DNA of 64,000 nucleotides, taken from positions 1 through 64,000 of the forward strand of contig NZ_LZSC01000021.1 of the NCBI RefSeq assembly GCF_001665235.1. The letters run 5' to 3'. Origin of the DNA: Mycobacterium sp. 1100029.7 (GTDB taxonomy: Bacteria; Actinomycetota; Actinomycetes; Mycobacteriales; Mycobacteriaceae). Each line of letters starts with the position of its first letter. The stretch's first letter is position 1. Shown in pieces: positions 1-7,550 of the stretch. The position numbers and the translations under genes were made by a program. A model generated the notes under the pieces. It ran no database searches and was not told the origin of the DNA. It worked only from the letters and a program-made list of their open reading frames with translations.

Positions 1-60
1 TGACCGGGGAGCGGCCTGACGTGGACGGCCCATAGGTGGCGGATCTTTGCTTTGCCGGAA

Positions 61-236
61 TGTGGACAATGTGGACACTTTTTCGGCGCAAACCCTATGG
101 GTCGTATATATGTGAAGGTATCAATACTTAGCTTATCTATATAGACCTGGTAGAGACGTTTTAAGGGTGACATAATTATCGGAGGCTTAATGTGGACATT
201 TCCGCGCAAGATGTCCACATGTCCACATTGTCCACA
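61..236. other. DnaA-box-like repeat clusters around an AT-rich stretch (origin-like)
   Basis: TTGTCCACA, the mycobacterial DnaA-box consensus, occurs exactly at 228-236 and inverted at 61-69. One-base variants lie at 69-77 (inverted), 191-199 (inverted), 211-219 and 219-227. The last three boxes follow head to tail about every 9 bases. Between the clusters, about 98-180 is unusually AT-rich for this window. Box clusters, an easily melted stretch and an adjoining replication-protein gene (241-2136) are the usual parts of a plasmid or prophage origin. Origin function is inference. The repeats could instead be iterons bound by the neighbouring replication protein, or its operator. Confidence 0.5.
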
Positions 237-240
237 TTTG

Positions 241-2136
241 CTAGGCGTCATCATCGGTCAGCGCCCATCGGTTCGTGCGATCACGTGGCCCGCGTTCGAT
301 CTTGCGTATCCGTCCGCTGGCTGCGAGCTTGTCCAGCGTCGCCGCAACCATGTGCCGGTCGCGGTTGTTGAACGGCCGGACGATTTCGCTTTGGGTCAGG
401 CCCTTCTCCCCGGCCTGACGGAGACCGGCCGCGATCTGCTTGGCCAGCGCTCGTTGACGCTTATCCACCTGGTGCGCCTGTTCCTGATCTGCCGCGTAGC
501 GCTTGGCACCGAGTGCCTTGCCCTCCTGCATGGCTTGCGCCAGCTCAGATTCGTCTCTGCGCGCCGTTACGGCTTTCCTGGTGCGATCGGACACCTGGGC
601 CGCAATTCCGCTTAGACGCCAATCCTCATCGGTCATCTCGTCGCGTCCGTCGAGCACAGTCAGTGCGAATGCGAACTTTTCCCGTGCGTACATAGCGTGC
701 GACTGATTGGCGTCCTGCTCGCCGCGCTGACTCCGTACCCGTTCGTCTTGAATCGCATCCACGGCGATGTCGGGAATCTTCAGCTCTTTCGGGTACTGCC
801 AACTGAGTTCGCTCGGCAGTGTCAGTGCTGACACTTCGGTCCTCGGAACCCTGTTGACCCGCGCGTCGTTGGCCGGAAACCACATGAAGCGTTGCGGCGT
901 TCCCCCGCCAACGTCATCGAGTAGCCATCCTGCGCGTTCCGGTTGCACACCGAGAATGAATGTCAGCCTGTACGAGTTCTTTTCGATGTGGTTTTGGTTT
1001 GTCCGGTACGCGTTGCCAAGAGTCTTGCCGCTGAACGCACTTCGCAATGTTGACAAGATTGTCGCGCCGCTGCGTTTCCCCAGTGCACTCAGTGCGTCGC
1101 TCTCGTCCGCCAGGAACATCACCGCTTCGCGCCGTCCTGGCGGATCACCGGTCGCTTTGTCCGCAGGCTTCATGTAGGCGTCTGCAAGCCCCTCACCCGA
1201 ACCGACGTTGCGCTCATACACCGGGTAGTCGACTAGTTCGTCTGCAACGTCCTGGGCCGCGCCTTTACCACCGCCCGACTCGGCAGCGATAGCGACAAAC
1301 AGGTTGAGATTCCCGATCCCGCCAATGATCCGTGGCAGTGTGATGTGTGGCCGCACAATCGTGAGAGCCTTGGCCGCACAGCATCCCAGCACCGCCCACG
1401 GAGAGCACATACGTGAAAGTGCTGCATCGTAAATCGTTTTCAGCGATTCGCGTGAAGTCCAGAAGTCGCCTTCGATGTCTTGCACTGGTGACGATCGACG
1501 TTCTGTCTCGCTGAGATCTGCGGCATAGACATCAAACCCGTTGTGTTGCAACGTTCCAACGTTTGACAGACAGCGCGGTTGCTTTTTGCCGGCTTCGATG
1601 CCCGATTCGATAGTGCCGAGCACCATCGCCTTGCCGTCGTCTCCAAGGTGGCCGTTAACTCGGCAGGCATCGAACAGCGCTTGCCGCGTTGTCTGTTCGT
1701 CCAGCACGTCGGCACCGACCAGCTGGCCGAGACTGAATGCGGCGTCGTTCAGCTTGTCGTTTCTGCCACCGAACTTGCGCTGCTCAAGTTCGGTGATCTC
1801 ACTCGCGAAAGCCGTTCGTACGTAAGACTTGACGGCATCGCTGCCGATGTCGAGATCGTTTCTGCGTATCGCCTTTTCGGCTTCCCATCGCTTGCGTTGT
1901 AATCTGTTGTGTTTGCGCAACTTCGGAACGTCGGGCCACTCATAGAGTGCGAATCCTGCTTTGACAGCGCGATTTTGGTCAGTCTCATCCCAGCCCTCAC
2001 AGCCCGGTACCGGTTCAAACGGCTCTTCCATCCACGGCAACGGCCTGTCGGCACCCTTCGGCGTCGGCTCAGCCAGTCGGTAAAGCTGCCAAGGTGAGTC
2101 ATCCGACTCAGGTGGCTCTGCTAGGCTAGGGTCCAT
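241..2136 (-). CDS. Primase/helicase-type replication protein of the element (PriCT-like + DUF3987-like + winged helix)
   Basis: Product of 631 aa. The ATG at 2136 is chosen because GAAAGGA lies just upstream; a longer reading frame lacks such a site. Residues about 135-200 (RNDKLNDAAFSLGQLVG onward) match the region that follows the primase domain in phage and plasmid primase-polymerases. A P-loop-like ESGGGKGAAQD lies near 285 and an acidic Walker-B-like VMFLADESD near 340, followed by an arginine-finger-like GGTPQRFMW, as in DUF3987 helicase-like proteins. The last 65 residues look like a winged helix. No catalytic primase domain is recognisable, so it may be a helicase or loader only. It is the last gene of the minus-strand element operon and abuts the DnaA-box cluster. 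A replication role is inferred. Confidence 0.65.
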   Translation of the reverse strand: MDPSLAEPPESDDSPWQLYRLAEPTPKGADRPLPWMEEPFEPVPGCEGWDETDQNRAVKAGFALYEWPDVPKLRKHNRLQRKRWEAEKAIRRNDLDIGSDAVKSYVRTAFASEITELEQRKFGGRNDKLNDAAFSLGQLVGADVLDEQTTRQALFDACRVNGHLGDDGKAMVLGTIESGIEAGKKQPRCLSNVGTLQHNGFDVYAADLSETERRSSPVQDIEGDFWTSRESLKTIYDAALSRMCSPWAVLGCCAAKALTIVRPHITLPRIIGGIGNLNLFVAIAAESGGGKGAAQDVADELVDYPVYERNVGSGEGLADAYMKPADKATGDPPGRREAVMFLADESDALSALGKRSGATILSTLRSAFSGKTLGNAYRTNQNHIEKNSYRLTFILGVQPERAGWLLDDVGGGTPQRFMWFPANDARVNRVPRTEVSALTLPSELSWQYPKELKIPDIAVDAIQDERVRSQRGEQDANQSHAMYAREKFAFALTVLDGRDEMTDEDWRLSGIAAQVSDRTRKAVTARRDESELAQAMQEGKALGAKRYAADQEQAHQVDKRQRALAKQIAAGLRQAGEKGLTQSEIVRPFNNRDRHMVAATLDKLAASGRIRKIERGPRDRTNRWALTDDDA

Positions 2137-2202
2137 AATTCCTTTCTCGATACGAAGCCTCGACCGTCGGTTAGCGCCCAATTGGTCGGGGCTTCGTGGT
2201 TT

Positions 2203-2622
2203 CTAGGTGTTGGTCACGTGAAGGCTTCTGATCGCTAAGTCGCCGATAGGGATATGGGCTAGCGCGTCTCCGAATCGCTTGTGCCGGTGCAGATGTGCCG
2301 CACAGTAGCCCTTGCCGACGGGCTGACGGTCGCACCGGTCCGCACCACAGCAGGGTGCTTGGTGGCTGGCCCGTTCGCGGATCGGCACATGAGCGCGCAC
2401 GTCTCCGGTCTGATCCCACCGTGTGGCGTGCGCGTTGCACATGTTGTGCCGCACCGCTTTCCGTTGGCAGGGCGGCACTTCACATTTGTCCGGTTGCCAA
2501 TTGACCTGCGTGCCCCCGTGGGGTGACCCGTACAGCCGCCATCGCCGGTAGTGGGCGGCACACAGTCCTCTGCCGTGCACCGGCTTGCTACACAGCCTGC
2601 AGCCCAACGGATTACGTTTCAT
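2203..2622 (-). CDS. Triple zinc-knuckle small protein
   Basis: A 139-aa protein containing three copies of one cysteine/histidine module: C8-x2-C11-x9-C21-x2-H24, C47-x4-C52-x9-C62-x2-H65, and C91/92...C97-x9-C107-x2-H110. The C-x9-C-x2-H spacing is the same in all three. Single modules of this kind occur at the N-termini of some actinophage HNH-type proteins, but no HNH nuclease motif is visible here. The ATG at 2622 has AGGTGAG in front and lies 7 bases after the stop of the zinc-ribbon gene, so the two are probably co-translated. It probably binds zinc and nucleic acid. The family is not recognised and the function is unknown. Confidence 0.55.
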   Translation of the reverse strand: MKRNPLGCRLCSKPVHGRGLCAAHYRRWRLYGSPHGGTQVNWQPDKCEVPPCQRKAVRHNMCNAHATRWDQTGDVRAHVPIRERASHQAPCCGADRCDRQPVGKGYCAAHLHRHKRFGDALAHIPIGDLAIRSLHVTNT

Positions 2623-2629
2623 CGCTCAC

Positions 2630-2776
2630 CTAATCGTCGGTGTCGTCGTGGTAGTCGGGTTGGGGTTTGGTGCTGCGGCCGCCGCAGTCCGTGCATTTGT
2701 ACGAGCCGGTCAGCGCGTAGCGACGATGGCAGGACATGCACACGCGGCGCATCGGCCGGTCAGGTTGACGGGTCAC
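2630..2776 (-). CDS. 48-aa zinc-ribbon protein
   Basis: GTG start at 2776 in a GTGA overlap with the stop of the upstream excisionase-like gene, implying translational coupling. The 48-residue product has CMSC near residue 13 and CTDCGG near residue 28, a typical CxxC...CxxC zinc ribbon, and an acidic tail (DYHDDTDD). The size and position in a phage early operon fit a small DNA-binding or adaptor protein. I do not recognise a named family. The intact frame, the exact 4-base overlap and the paired CxxC motifs make a real gene likely. Confidence 0.6.
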   Translation of the reverse strand: MTRQPDRPMRRVCMSCHRRYALTGSYKCTDCGGRSTKPQPDYHDDTDD

Positions 2777-3078
2777 GCCGACTGCCGTTGCGGCACATCG
2801 TCATCAGCGAGCAGGGTGCCGAGCTTGTCTCGTTGTGCGGCAGTGAGTTTCGGTGCCGCATCCACAATGCGTTTGATCGCGGCGTCCAGCTCTTCGGTGG
2901 GGTTCAGGATGGAATCGACGTAGGAGGCGGGTATCCGACGTGATCCGCCGACGCGGTACGACGGGATTTGCCCCCGCGAAATCTTGGTGCGCACGGTGGC
3001 CGGGGAGATATTGAACCGGCGTGCGTATTCGTTGGGCGTGTAATCCGGTCTGACCGAATCTTTTGATGTGTAGGGCAT
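2773..3078 (-). CDS. Excisionase-like HTH protein (recombination directionality factor candidate)
   Basis: A 101-aa protein. The ATG at 3078 has GAAAG about 9 bases upstream; a longer open frame upstream looks non-coding. Residues about 12-50 (YTPNEYARRFNISPATVRT, then a wing ending SRRIPASYVD) form a MerR/excisionase-type winged HTH that reads as a helix-turn-helix followed by 'YRVGGSRRI'. phiRv1 carries a comparable small protein (Rv1584c type) that turns its serine integrase toward excision, so the same role is inferred. It heads a coupled set: its stop overlaps the start of the zinc-ribbon gene by 4 bases. Confidence 0.7.
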   Translation of the reverse strand: MPYTSKDSVRPDYTPNEYARRFNISPATVRTKISRGQIPSYRVGGSRRIPASYVDSILNPTEELDAAIKRIVDAAPKLTAAQRDKLGTLLADDDVPQRQSA

Positions 3079-3173
3079 TTGAGCGCTTTCGTGTGCATCC
3101 GGCCGGGTTTGTTCACCAGTTGTGGCTTGGTGGTCCCAGGCTAGGACGAAAGCGATAAGTCCGTTTGTGCGTG

Positions 3174-3374
3174 TTATTGCGCCGCGTTGCAGGATATTTC
3201 GGTGTTGTTGTGGTTGTGCCGGTGACCGGTTACCTGTGCCGGTTTTGGGTTGTGCCCCGCTACTTGACCGGCACGCAATGCCGCTGATGTGGCAGAGATT
3301 TCGGTGAATTTCTTTTCGCCCTCGGGCGTGTCGGGGGTATCGGCCAGGCTGGACCTCTTTTTGGTGACCGCCAT
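3174..3374 (-). CDS. Small hypothetical protein of the element
   Basis: A 66-aa product starting MAVTKKRSSLADTPDTPEG, with a charged N-terminal half and a histidine/asparagine-rich tail (HRHNHNN). The ATG at 3374 has GGTGGGAG 4-5 bases upstream, a good ribosome binding site. It lies between the integrase (stop at 3491) and the excisionase-like gene on the same strand. No family is recognised. Codon use looks ordinary, and the strong ribosome site is the main reason to call it. Confidence 0.5.
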   Translation of the reverse strand: MAVTKKRSSLADTPDTPEGEKKFTEISATSAALRAGQVAGHNPKPAQVTGHRHNHNNTEISCNAAQ

Positions 3375-3397
3375 CCAACTCCCACCACAAACGAGAA

Positions 3398-3424
3398 CGG
3401 CACTGAGTTTGATGCTCAGGGCCG
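3398..3424 (-). terminator. Possible hairpin between integrase and downstream small gene
   Basis: CGGCaCTGAG (3398-3407) and CTCAGgGCCG (3415-3424) can pair with one mismatch around a 7-base loop. On the minus strand the stem is followed by TTCTCGTTTG, a weak T-rich stretch. It sits 67 bases after the integrase stop and just before the ribosome site of the next gene, so it could be a terminator or attenuator. The evidence is structural only. Confidence 0.3.
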
Positions 3425-3490
3425 TTTCGCCGTGCTTCTAGGTCAGCGCAAAGCTGCGATCAGATGCGGGCCGGTCCGATGAGCGTCGTG

Positions 3491-4903
3491 TCACTCATCG
3501 CCGTCACCTTTCCACGCAATCGGGAGCAACTCGGGGCGCAGCGGGCCACGCCCCCGGCCCGGCATGATCGCCACCGTCAACAGGAGGTCGATGACAGCGC
3601 GTTGCCGGTCCAACGGGAGCGCGTCGAGGCGCTTGCGCACTTCGGCGGCATTACCGGCGATTACACCGTCGAGCACCCGCGCGCGGCTCGCGTCGAGCAT
3701 CTGGGAGTCGATCTCGGCCAGCTGAGCGTCCACCGACCGGTTGAACGTCACCAGCTGGCTCAGTGTCACTTCATCGCGAGAGTGGGCGGCCGCCATGCCG
3801 TCCTGCTTGGCGCGCAACGCATTTGCCCTGGCGTGCAACTCCGGCAAATCGGGCCGGTCCTTTCGGGTCAGCAGATCGACAGCGTCGTCACGTGAAAGTC
3901 GTTCGGCCACAACGTTTAACACGTAGTCGTCCACCGCGTCCATGCGTTTGGCGACCCCGTAGCACTTTTTGCACTGGTAGCGCGGCCCCTGGTTGCGATG
4001 CGCCGGGGGCATCGAGCTGGTGACTTTCGCGCCGCATTTGCCGCACACCGCGAGGCCGCTGAGCAAGTATTTGCGCCCGGTGGTGGAACGGCTGACAGTG
4101 CGATCCGGGTTGGTCAGCAGCGCGCGCACGCTCTCAAAGATTTCCGGCTTCACAATGGCGGGCCAGTCGGCTTTGATCGGTTGGCCGTTGTCGTCGGTGA
4201 CGATCTCGCCGTGCAAGCTGATCAGGCCAGCATTTTTCGGGTTGAGCAGCACCGCACGCACACCCTGTTGAGTCCACGCCTTGCCGCGCGCTGACGTGAA
4301 ACCTTCTGCGTTCCAGGCCTTTGCGATGCCGTTGATCGAATGTCCGGCCAGCACATCGTGGTATGCCTTGCGCACCGCGCGGGCAGGTTGTGGGTCCAGA
4401 TGGTGCCGCTCCCCCGGGCCGCCCACATAGCCGAAAGCCTTTGCGGCAGTGTACGGTTTGCCCCGCTCACGGTCCTGTGCGTAGCGGTCCTTCATGCGCT
4501 GCGATTTCCTTTCAATCTCGGCGCGGGCCACAGCCCCGGTGATACGCGCGATCAACCTGCCGTTGTCGGTGGCCAGGTTCACGTCCCCGGTGCAGGTCGC
4601 TAACGCTAGTTGGTATTGGTCGGCCAGGTCGATGAACTCTTCTAGCTCGCGCGGCTGCCGGTGCAGACGGTCAAGGTGGTAGACGACGACGGCCCCGACG
4701 GCACCGTTGCGGATGTCTTCCAGCATCGCCTGGTAGTTGCGGCGGATTTTGCGTTTGGTGGCGCTGGTGTCGTTGTCGGGGTACTCGGCGTACGCCCAGC
4801 CCTTGGACTCGCACAGGGCCACGCAGTGCTTGCGCTGACGGCTGATACCCAGCTCGTCGCGCTTGTCATCTTTGGAGATGCGGAGGTAAACGGCTGCCTT
4901 CAT
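3491..4903 (-). CDS. Large serine integrase, phiRv1-like
   Basis: A 470-aa large serine recombinase, almost the same length as the phiRv1 integrase (about 469 aa). The N-terminal resolvase domain begins AAVYLRISKDD, with Ser10 as the expected nucleophile, and contains the conserved arginines in YHLDRLHRQP. The recombinase domain follows (about 150-260). A zinc ribbon is made by CGKCG near 286-290 and CKKC near 312-315, and a coiled-coil-like charged stretch lies near 355-395. It catalyses attP x attB recombination; the excisionase-like neighbour would reverse it. The ATG at 4903 has no strong ribosome site. The gene lies at the element edge, as expected. It appears intact, so the element may still be mobile. 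Confidence 0.9.
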   Translation of the reverse strand: MKAAVYLRISKDDKRDELGISRQRKHCVALCESKGWAYAEYPDNDTSATKRKIRRNYQAMLEDIRNGAVGAVVVYHLDRLHRQPRELEEFIDLADQYQLALATCTGDVNLATDNGRLIARITGAVARAEIERKSQRMKDRYAQDRERGKPYTAAKAFGYVGGPGERHHLDPQPARAVRKAYHDVLAGHSINGIAKAWNAEGFTSARGKAWTQQGVRAVLLNPKNAGLISLHGEIVTDDNGQPIKADWPAIVKPEIFESVRALLTNPDRTVSRSTTGRKYLLSGLAVCGKCGAKVTSSMPPAHRNQGPRYQCKKCYGVAKRMDAVDDYVLNVVAERLSRDDAVDLLTRKDRPDLPELHARANALRAKQDGMAAAHSRDEVTLSQLVTFNRSVDAQLAEIDSQMLDASRARVLDGVIAGNAAEVRKRLDALPLDRQRAVIDLLLTVAIMPGRGRGPLRPELLPIAWKGDGDE

Positions 4904-4936
4904 GCCGCTAGTTTAATCGGTCATTCAGTGCAGTAG

Positions 4937-5050
4937 CCGAACCAGTGCTGGGACACCGAACATCCGCCGACGAACCCGCCGCCACCGCCGTTTCACCAGC
5001 CGAACTTCAACTGCGGACTGTTCTGGTGCCCGGTGCCTCCGCACCCGTGA
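4937..5050 (+). pseudogene. 3' remnant of a host gene cut by the element (proline-rich, Cys-containing C-terminus)
   Basis: An open frame of 37 codons ending TGA at 5048-5050 has no start and is closed upstream by TAG at 4934-4936, at the element boundary. Its product, starting PNQCWDTEHPPTNPPPPP and ending NCGLFWCPVPPHP, resembles the C-terminus of small secreted proline-rich mycobacterial proteins. It converges on citE, whose stop is at 5060. The simplest reading is that integration separated the 5' part of this gene from its 3' end. The 5' part would then lie beyond the left end of the element, outside the window. Confidence 0.45.
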
Positions 5051-5059
5051 GCGTGCGGC

Positions 5060-5875
5060 CTAGGCCGAGCTTGCCGCGCGCCGCACCAGCGCCGCCGCGT
5101 GCTTGAGCACCGGCGAATCCACCATCTGTCCCTCGAACGCGAACACCCCGCGCTCGTTCTTGGCCGCCGCCAAGACCCGGCGCGCCCAGTCCAGCTTCTC
5201 CTCGGTAGGCCTGAAAGCCTTGCGCACCACCGGAACCTGGCTCGGGTGGATGCACACCGTCCCGGCGAAGCCCAGCGCCACGGCGTCTTCGGCCTCGGCT
5301 CGTAGGCCCTCGAGGTCCGGGATGTCCAGGTGTACGGCGTCGAGCGCCACCCGGCCGAACGCGTTTGCCGTGAGCAACGCCGTGGACCGCACGTAGTGCG
5401 GCACATCTCGGTAGGAACCATCGGCCTTGCGGCTCGAGCTCCCGCCGAGGGTGGCAACCAGATCTTCGGCACCCCACATCAACGCCACTGTGCCTTCGGC
5501 GGCGGCGATCTCGGTTGCGAAGACCGCGCCGCGCGGCGTCTCCAGCAACGCGATCACCTCACGCGGCGCCAGCGCGGTCACCTGCGCGGCCGATTCGGTT
5601 TTCGACAGCATCACCGTCGTGTACGCGGTCGCGGCCAGGGCTTCGAGGTCGAGCGGATACTCGGCGGTGTCGGCCGCGTTGATGCGCACCACGGTGCGCT
5701 CCGGGTCCAGCGGGGTGTCCTGCAGTGCCTTGCGGGCGGCGGGCTTGTCCGCCTCGGCCACCCCGTCCTCGAGGTCGAGGATCACGACGTCGGCAGCGGC
5801 GGCGGCCTTCGCGAACCGTTCGGGCCGGTCTGCCGGGCAGAACAGCCATGCGGGGCCGGCGGCTTGCAGGTTCAC
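5060..5875 (-). CDS. citE: CitE-like beta-hydroxyacyl-CoA lyase
   Basis: A 271-aa CitE/HpcH-aldolase protein (M. tuberculosis CitE, Rv2498c, is about 273 aa). The GTG at 5875 forms a GTGA overlap with the stop of the MaoC gene. Family motifs include [11 protein letters not shown] near the start, ILDLEDGV (metal and substrate region), ALLETPRGA and the late [10 protein letters not shown]. In M. tuberculosis this stand-alone CitE acts as a lyase on 3-hydroxyacyl-CoA thioesters and has been linked to itaconate dissimilation and leucine breakdown; that role is carried over by homology. It is the last gene of the accD1-accA1-fadE19-maoC-citE operon, so it probably cleaves the end product to acetyl-CoA plus a keto acid. 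Confidence 0.92.
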   Translation of the reverse strand: MNLQAAGPAWLFCPADRPERFAKAAAAADVVILDLEDGVAEADKPAARKALQDTPLDPERTVVRINAADTAEYPLDLEALAATAYTTVMLSKTESAAQVTALAPREVIALLETPRGAVFATEIAAAEGTVALMWGAEDLVATLGGSSSRKADGSYRDVPHYVRSTALLTANAFGRVALDAVHLDIPDLEGLRAEAEDAVALGFAGTVCIHPSQVPVVRKAFRPTEEKLDWARRVLAAAKNERGVFAFEGQMVDSPVLKHAAALVRRAASSA

Positions 5876-6381
5876 TCGGCCTCCTGGTTGCTCGGGCGCT
5901 TCTGGACCAACGTGGTGCGGACCGCGCGCGCCACCACATCGCCGTGCTGGTTGCGTCCGGTGTGTTCCAGGGTGACGATGCCCTCCCCCGGCCGGCTCTT
6001 CGACTCGCGCTTGCCGGTGCACACCGTTTCGGCATACAGGGTGTCGCCGTGGAAAACCGGCTTGGGGAACGACACTTCGGAGAAGCCGAGGTTGGCGACA
6101 ATGGTGCCCAGCGTCAGCTGCGACACCGACAGCCCGACCAGAGTCGACAGGGTGAACATCGAATTCACCAGCCGCTCGCCCCGAAATCCCGGCTGTTCGG
6201 CGGCCCACGCCGCGTCCAAATGTAGCGACTGGGTGTTCATGGTCAGCGTCGTGAACAGCACGTTGTCCGCCTCGGTGACGGTACGGCCGGGCCGGTGCAG
6301 ATAGGTGGTGCCGATCTCGAATTCCTCAAACCACAAGCCGCGCTGCACAACCGATTTGGCGCCCTGTTCCGCCGAGGTCAT
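5872..6381 (-). CDS. MaoC-like enoyl-CoA hydratase (Rv2499c type)
   Basis: A 169-aa hot-dog-fold MaoC dehydratase-like protein. It starts with ATG at 6381 in an ATGA overlap with the fadE19 stop and ends in a GTGA overlap with citE, so translation through the operon is coupled. The [22 protein letters not shown] opening and the later [19 protein letters not shown] segment are typical of this subgroup, as is the [11 protein letters not shown] strand near the C-terminus. The position between an acyl-CoA dehydrogenase and a CitE-type lyase fits hydration of an unsaturated acyl-CoA (for example 3-methylglutaconyl- or itaconyl-CoA-type) before cleavage. Substrate specificity is inferred from context. 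Confidence 0.85.
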   Translation of the reverse strand: MTSAEQGAKSVVQRGLWFEEFEIGTTYLHRPGRTVTEADNVLFTTLTMNTQSLHLDAAWAAEQPGFRGERLVNSMFTLSTLVGLSVSQLTLGTIVANLGFSEVSFPKPVFHGDTLYAETVCTGKRESKSRPGEGIVTLEHTGRNQHGDVVARAVRTTLVQKRPSNQEAE

Positions 6382-7544
6382 CCCAGTCCCAGCGATCGCG
6401 CGATGAGCATCAACTGCACTTCGGTAGTCCCTTCGCCGATCTCGAGTATCTTGCTGTCGCGGTAGTGCCGCGCCACCGGATATTCATTCATGAACCCGTA
6501 TCCGCCGTGGATCTGGGTGGCGTCGCGGGCGTTGTCCATCGCGGCCTCCGAGGAGATCATCTTCGCGATCGCCGCATCCTTCTTGAAGGGCTTGCCCGCC
6601 AACATCTTTGCCGCGGCGTCGTAGTAGGCGGTGCGGGCGACATGGGCCCGCGCCTCCATCCGCGCGATCTTGAAGCTGATCGCCTGGTAGGCGCCGATCG
6701 GTTTACCGAACGACTCCCGCTCCTTGGCGTACTTGACGCTTTCGTCGACGCATCCCTGGGCCACCCCGGTGGCCAGCGCGGCGATCGCGATGCGGCCTTC
6801 GTCGAGGATGGACAGGAAATTCGCATAGCCGGTTCCACGAGCGCCCAGCAGATTTTCCTCGGGCACGCGCGCGTCGGCGAAGGTCAGCGGGTGCGTGTCC
6901 GAGGCGTTCCAACCGACTTTGTTATAGACCGGCTCGACGGTGAATCCCGGTGTGCCGCTGGGTACGACGATCGTCGAGATCTCTTTCTTGCTGTCACCGA
7001 CGGTTCCGGTGACCGCGGTGACTGTGACCAACGACGTGATGTCGGTGCCGGAGTTGGTGATGAACTGCTTGGCCCCGTTGATCACCCATTCGCCGTTTTC
7101 CAGCCGGGCGGTGGTGCGGGTACTGCCGGCGTCGGACCCGGCACCCGGTTCGGTCAGCCCAAAGCCGGCCAGCGCCCGCCCGGCAACCAGGTCCGGCAGC
7201 CACTTCTGCTTCTGCTCCTCGGTGCCGAACCGGTAGATCGGCATGGCGCCCAAGCCCACGCCGGCTTCCAGCGTGATCGCCACCGACTGGTCGACCTTGC
7301 CGAGCTCCTCGAGGGCCAGGGCCAGCGCGAAGTAGTCGCCGCCCATGCCGCCGTACTCCTCGGGAAACGGCAGACCGAACAGCCCCATCTCGCCCATCTT
7401 GGCGACGACCTGGTACGGGAAGCTGTGTTCCTCATCGTGTTTGGCCGACACGGGTGCGACGACGGTGCGTGCGAAATCGGCGACGGTGTCGCGAAGTTCC
7501 TCGTATTCCTTGGGTAAGGTCCCCGCGGTGATCGATGTCGTCAT
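6378..7544 (-). CDS. fadE19: Acyl-CoA dehydrogenase FadE19 (isovaleryl-CoA dehydrogenase type)
   Basis: A 388-aa FAD-dependent acyl-CoA dehydrogenase of normal length. Motifs include [16 protein letters not shown] in the FAD-binding beta domain, the DEGRIAIAA helix, and QIHGGYGF followed by [17 protein letters not shown] at the C-terminus, which contains the usual catalytic glutamate of short/branched-chain enzymes. The ATG at 7544 has AGAGGATC in front and lies 7 bases after the accA1 stop. Next to a biotin-dependent acyl-CoA carboxylase pair, it probably oxidises isovaleryl-CoA to 3-methylcrotonyl-CoA, the carboxylase substrate. It corresponds to M. tuberculosis fadE19 (Rv2500c). Confidence 0.92.
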   Translation of the reverse strand: MTTSITAGTLPKEYEELRDTVADFARTVVAPVSAKHDEEHSFPYQVVAKMGEMGLFGLPFPEEYGGMGGDYFALALALEELGKVDQSVAITLEAGVGLGAMPIYRFGTEEQKQKWLPDLVAGRALAGFGLTEPGAGSDAGSTRTTARLENGEWVINGAKQFITNSGTDITSLVTVTAVTGTVGDSKKEISTIVVPSGTPGFTVEPVYNKVGWNASDTHPLTFADARVPEENLLGARGTGYANFLSILDEGRIAIAALATGVAQGCVDESVKYAKERESFGKPIGAYQAISFKIARMEARAHVARTAYYDAAAKMLAGKPFKKDAAIAKMISSEAAMDNARDATQIHGGYGFMNEYPVARHYRDSKILEIGEGTTEVQLMLIARSLGLG

Positions 7545-7550
7545 GATCCT

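Larger units (their letters stand above)
1..4936. mobile_element. Right end of a phiRv1-type integrative element
   Basis: All genes from 241 to 4903 lie on the minus strand and form a phage-like early module: serine integrase, small gene, excisionase-like HTH, zinc ribbon, triple zinc-knuckle protein and replication protein. This resembles the integrase end of the M. tuberculosis phiRv1 prophage (integrase, excisionase and primase-like genes in a comparable order). The chromosomal backbone resumes with citE at 5060. The right boundary is placed in 4904-4936, between the integrase start and the remnant of a disrupted host gene; I cannot see the exact att core. The left end, with any capsid genes, lies outside the window. 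Confidence 0.75.

Noticed and set aside
1..4936. Insertion sequence
   Set aside because: No transposase or terminal inverted repeats are seen; the large serine integrase and excisionase-like gene indicate a prophage-type element.
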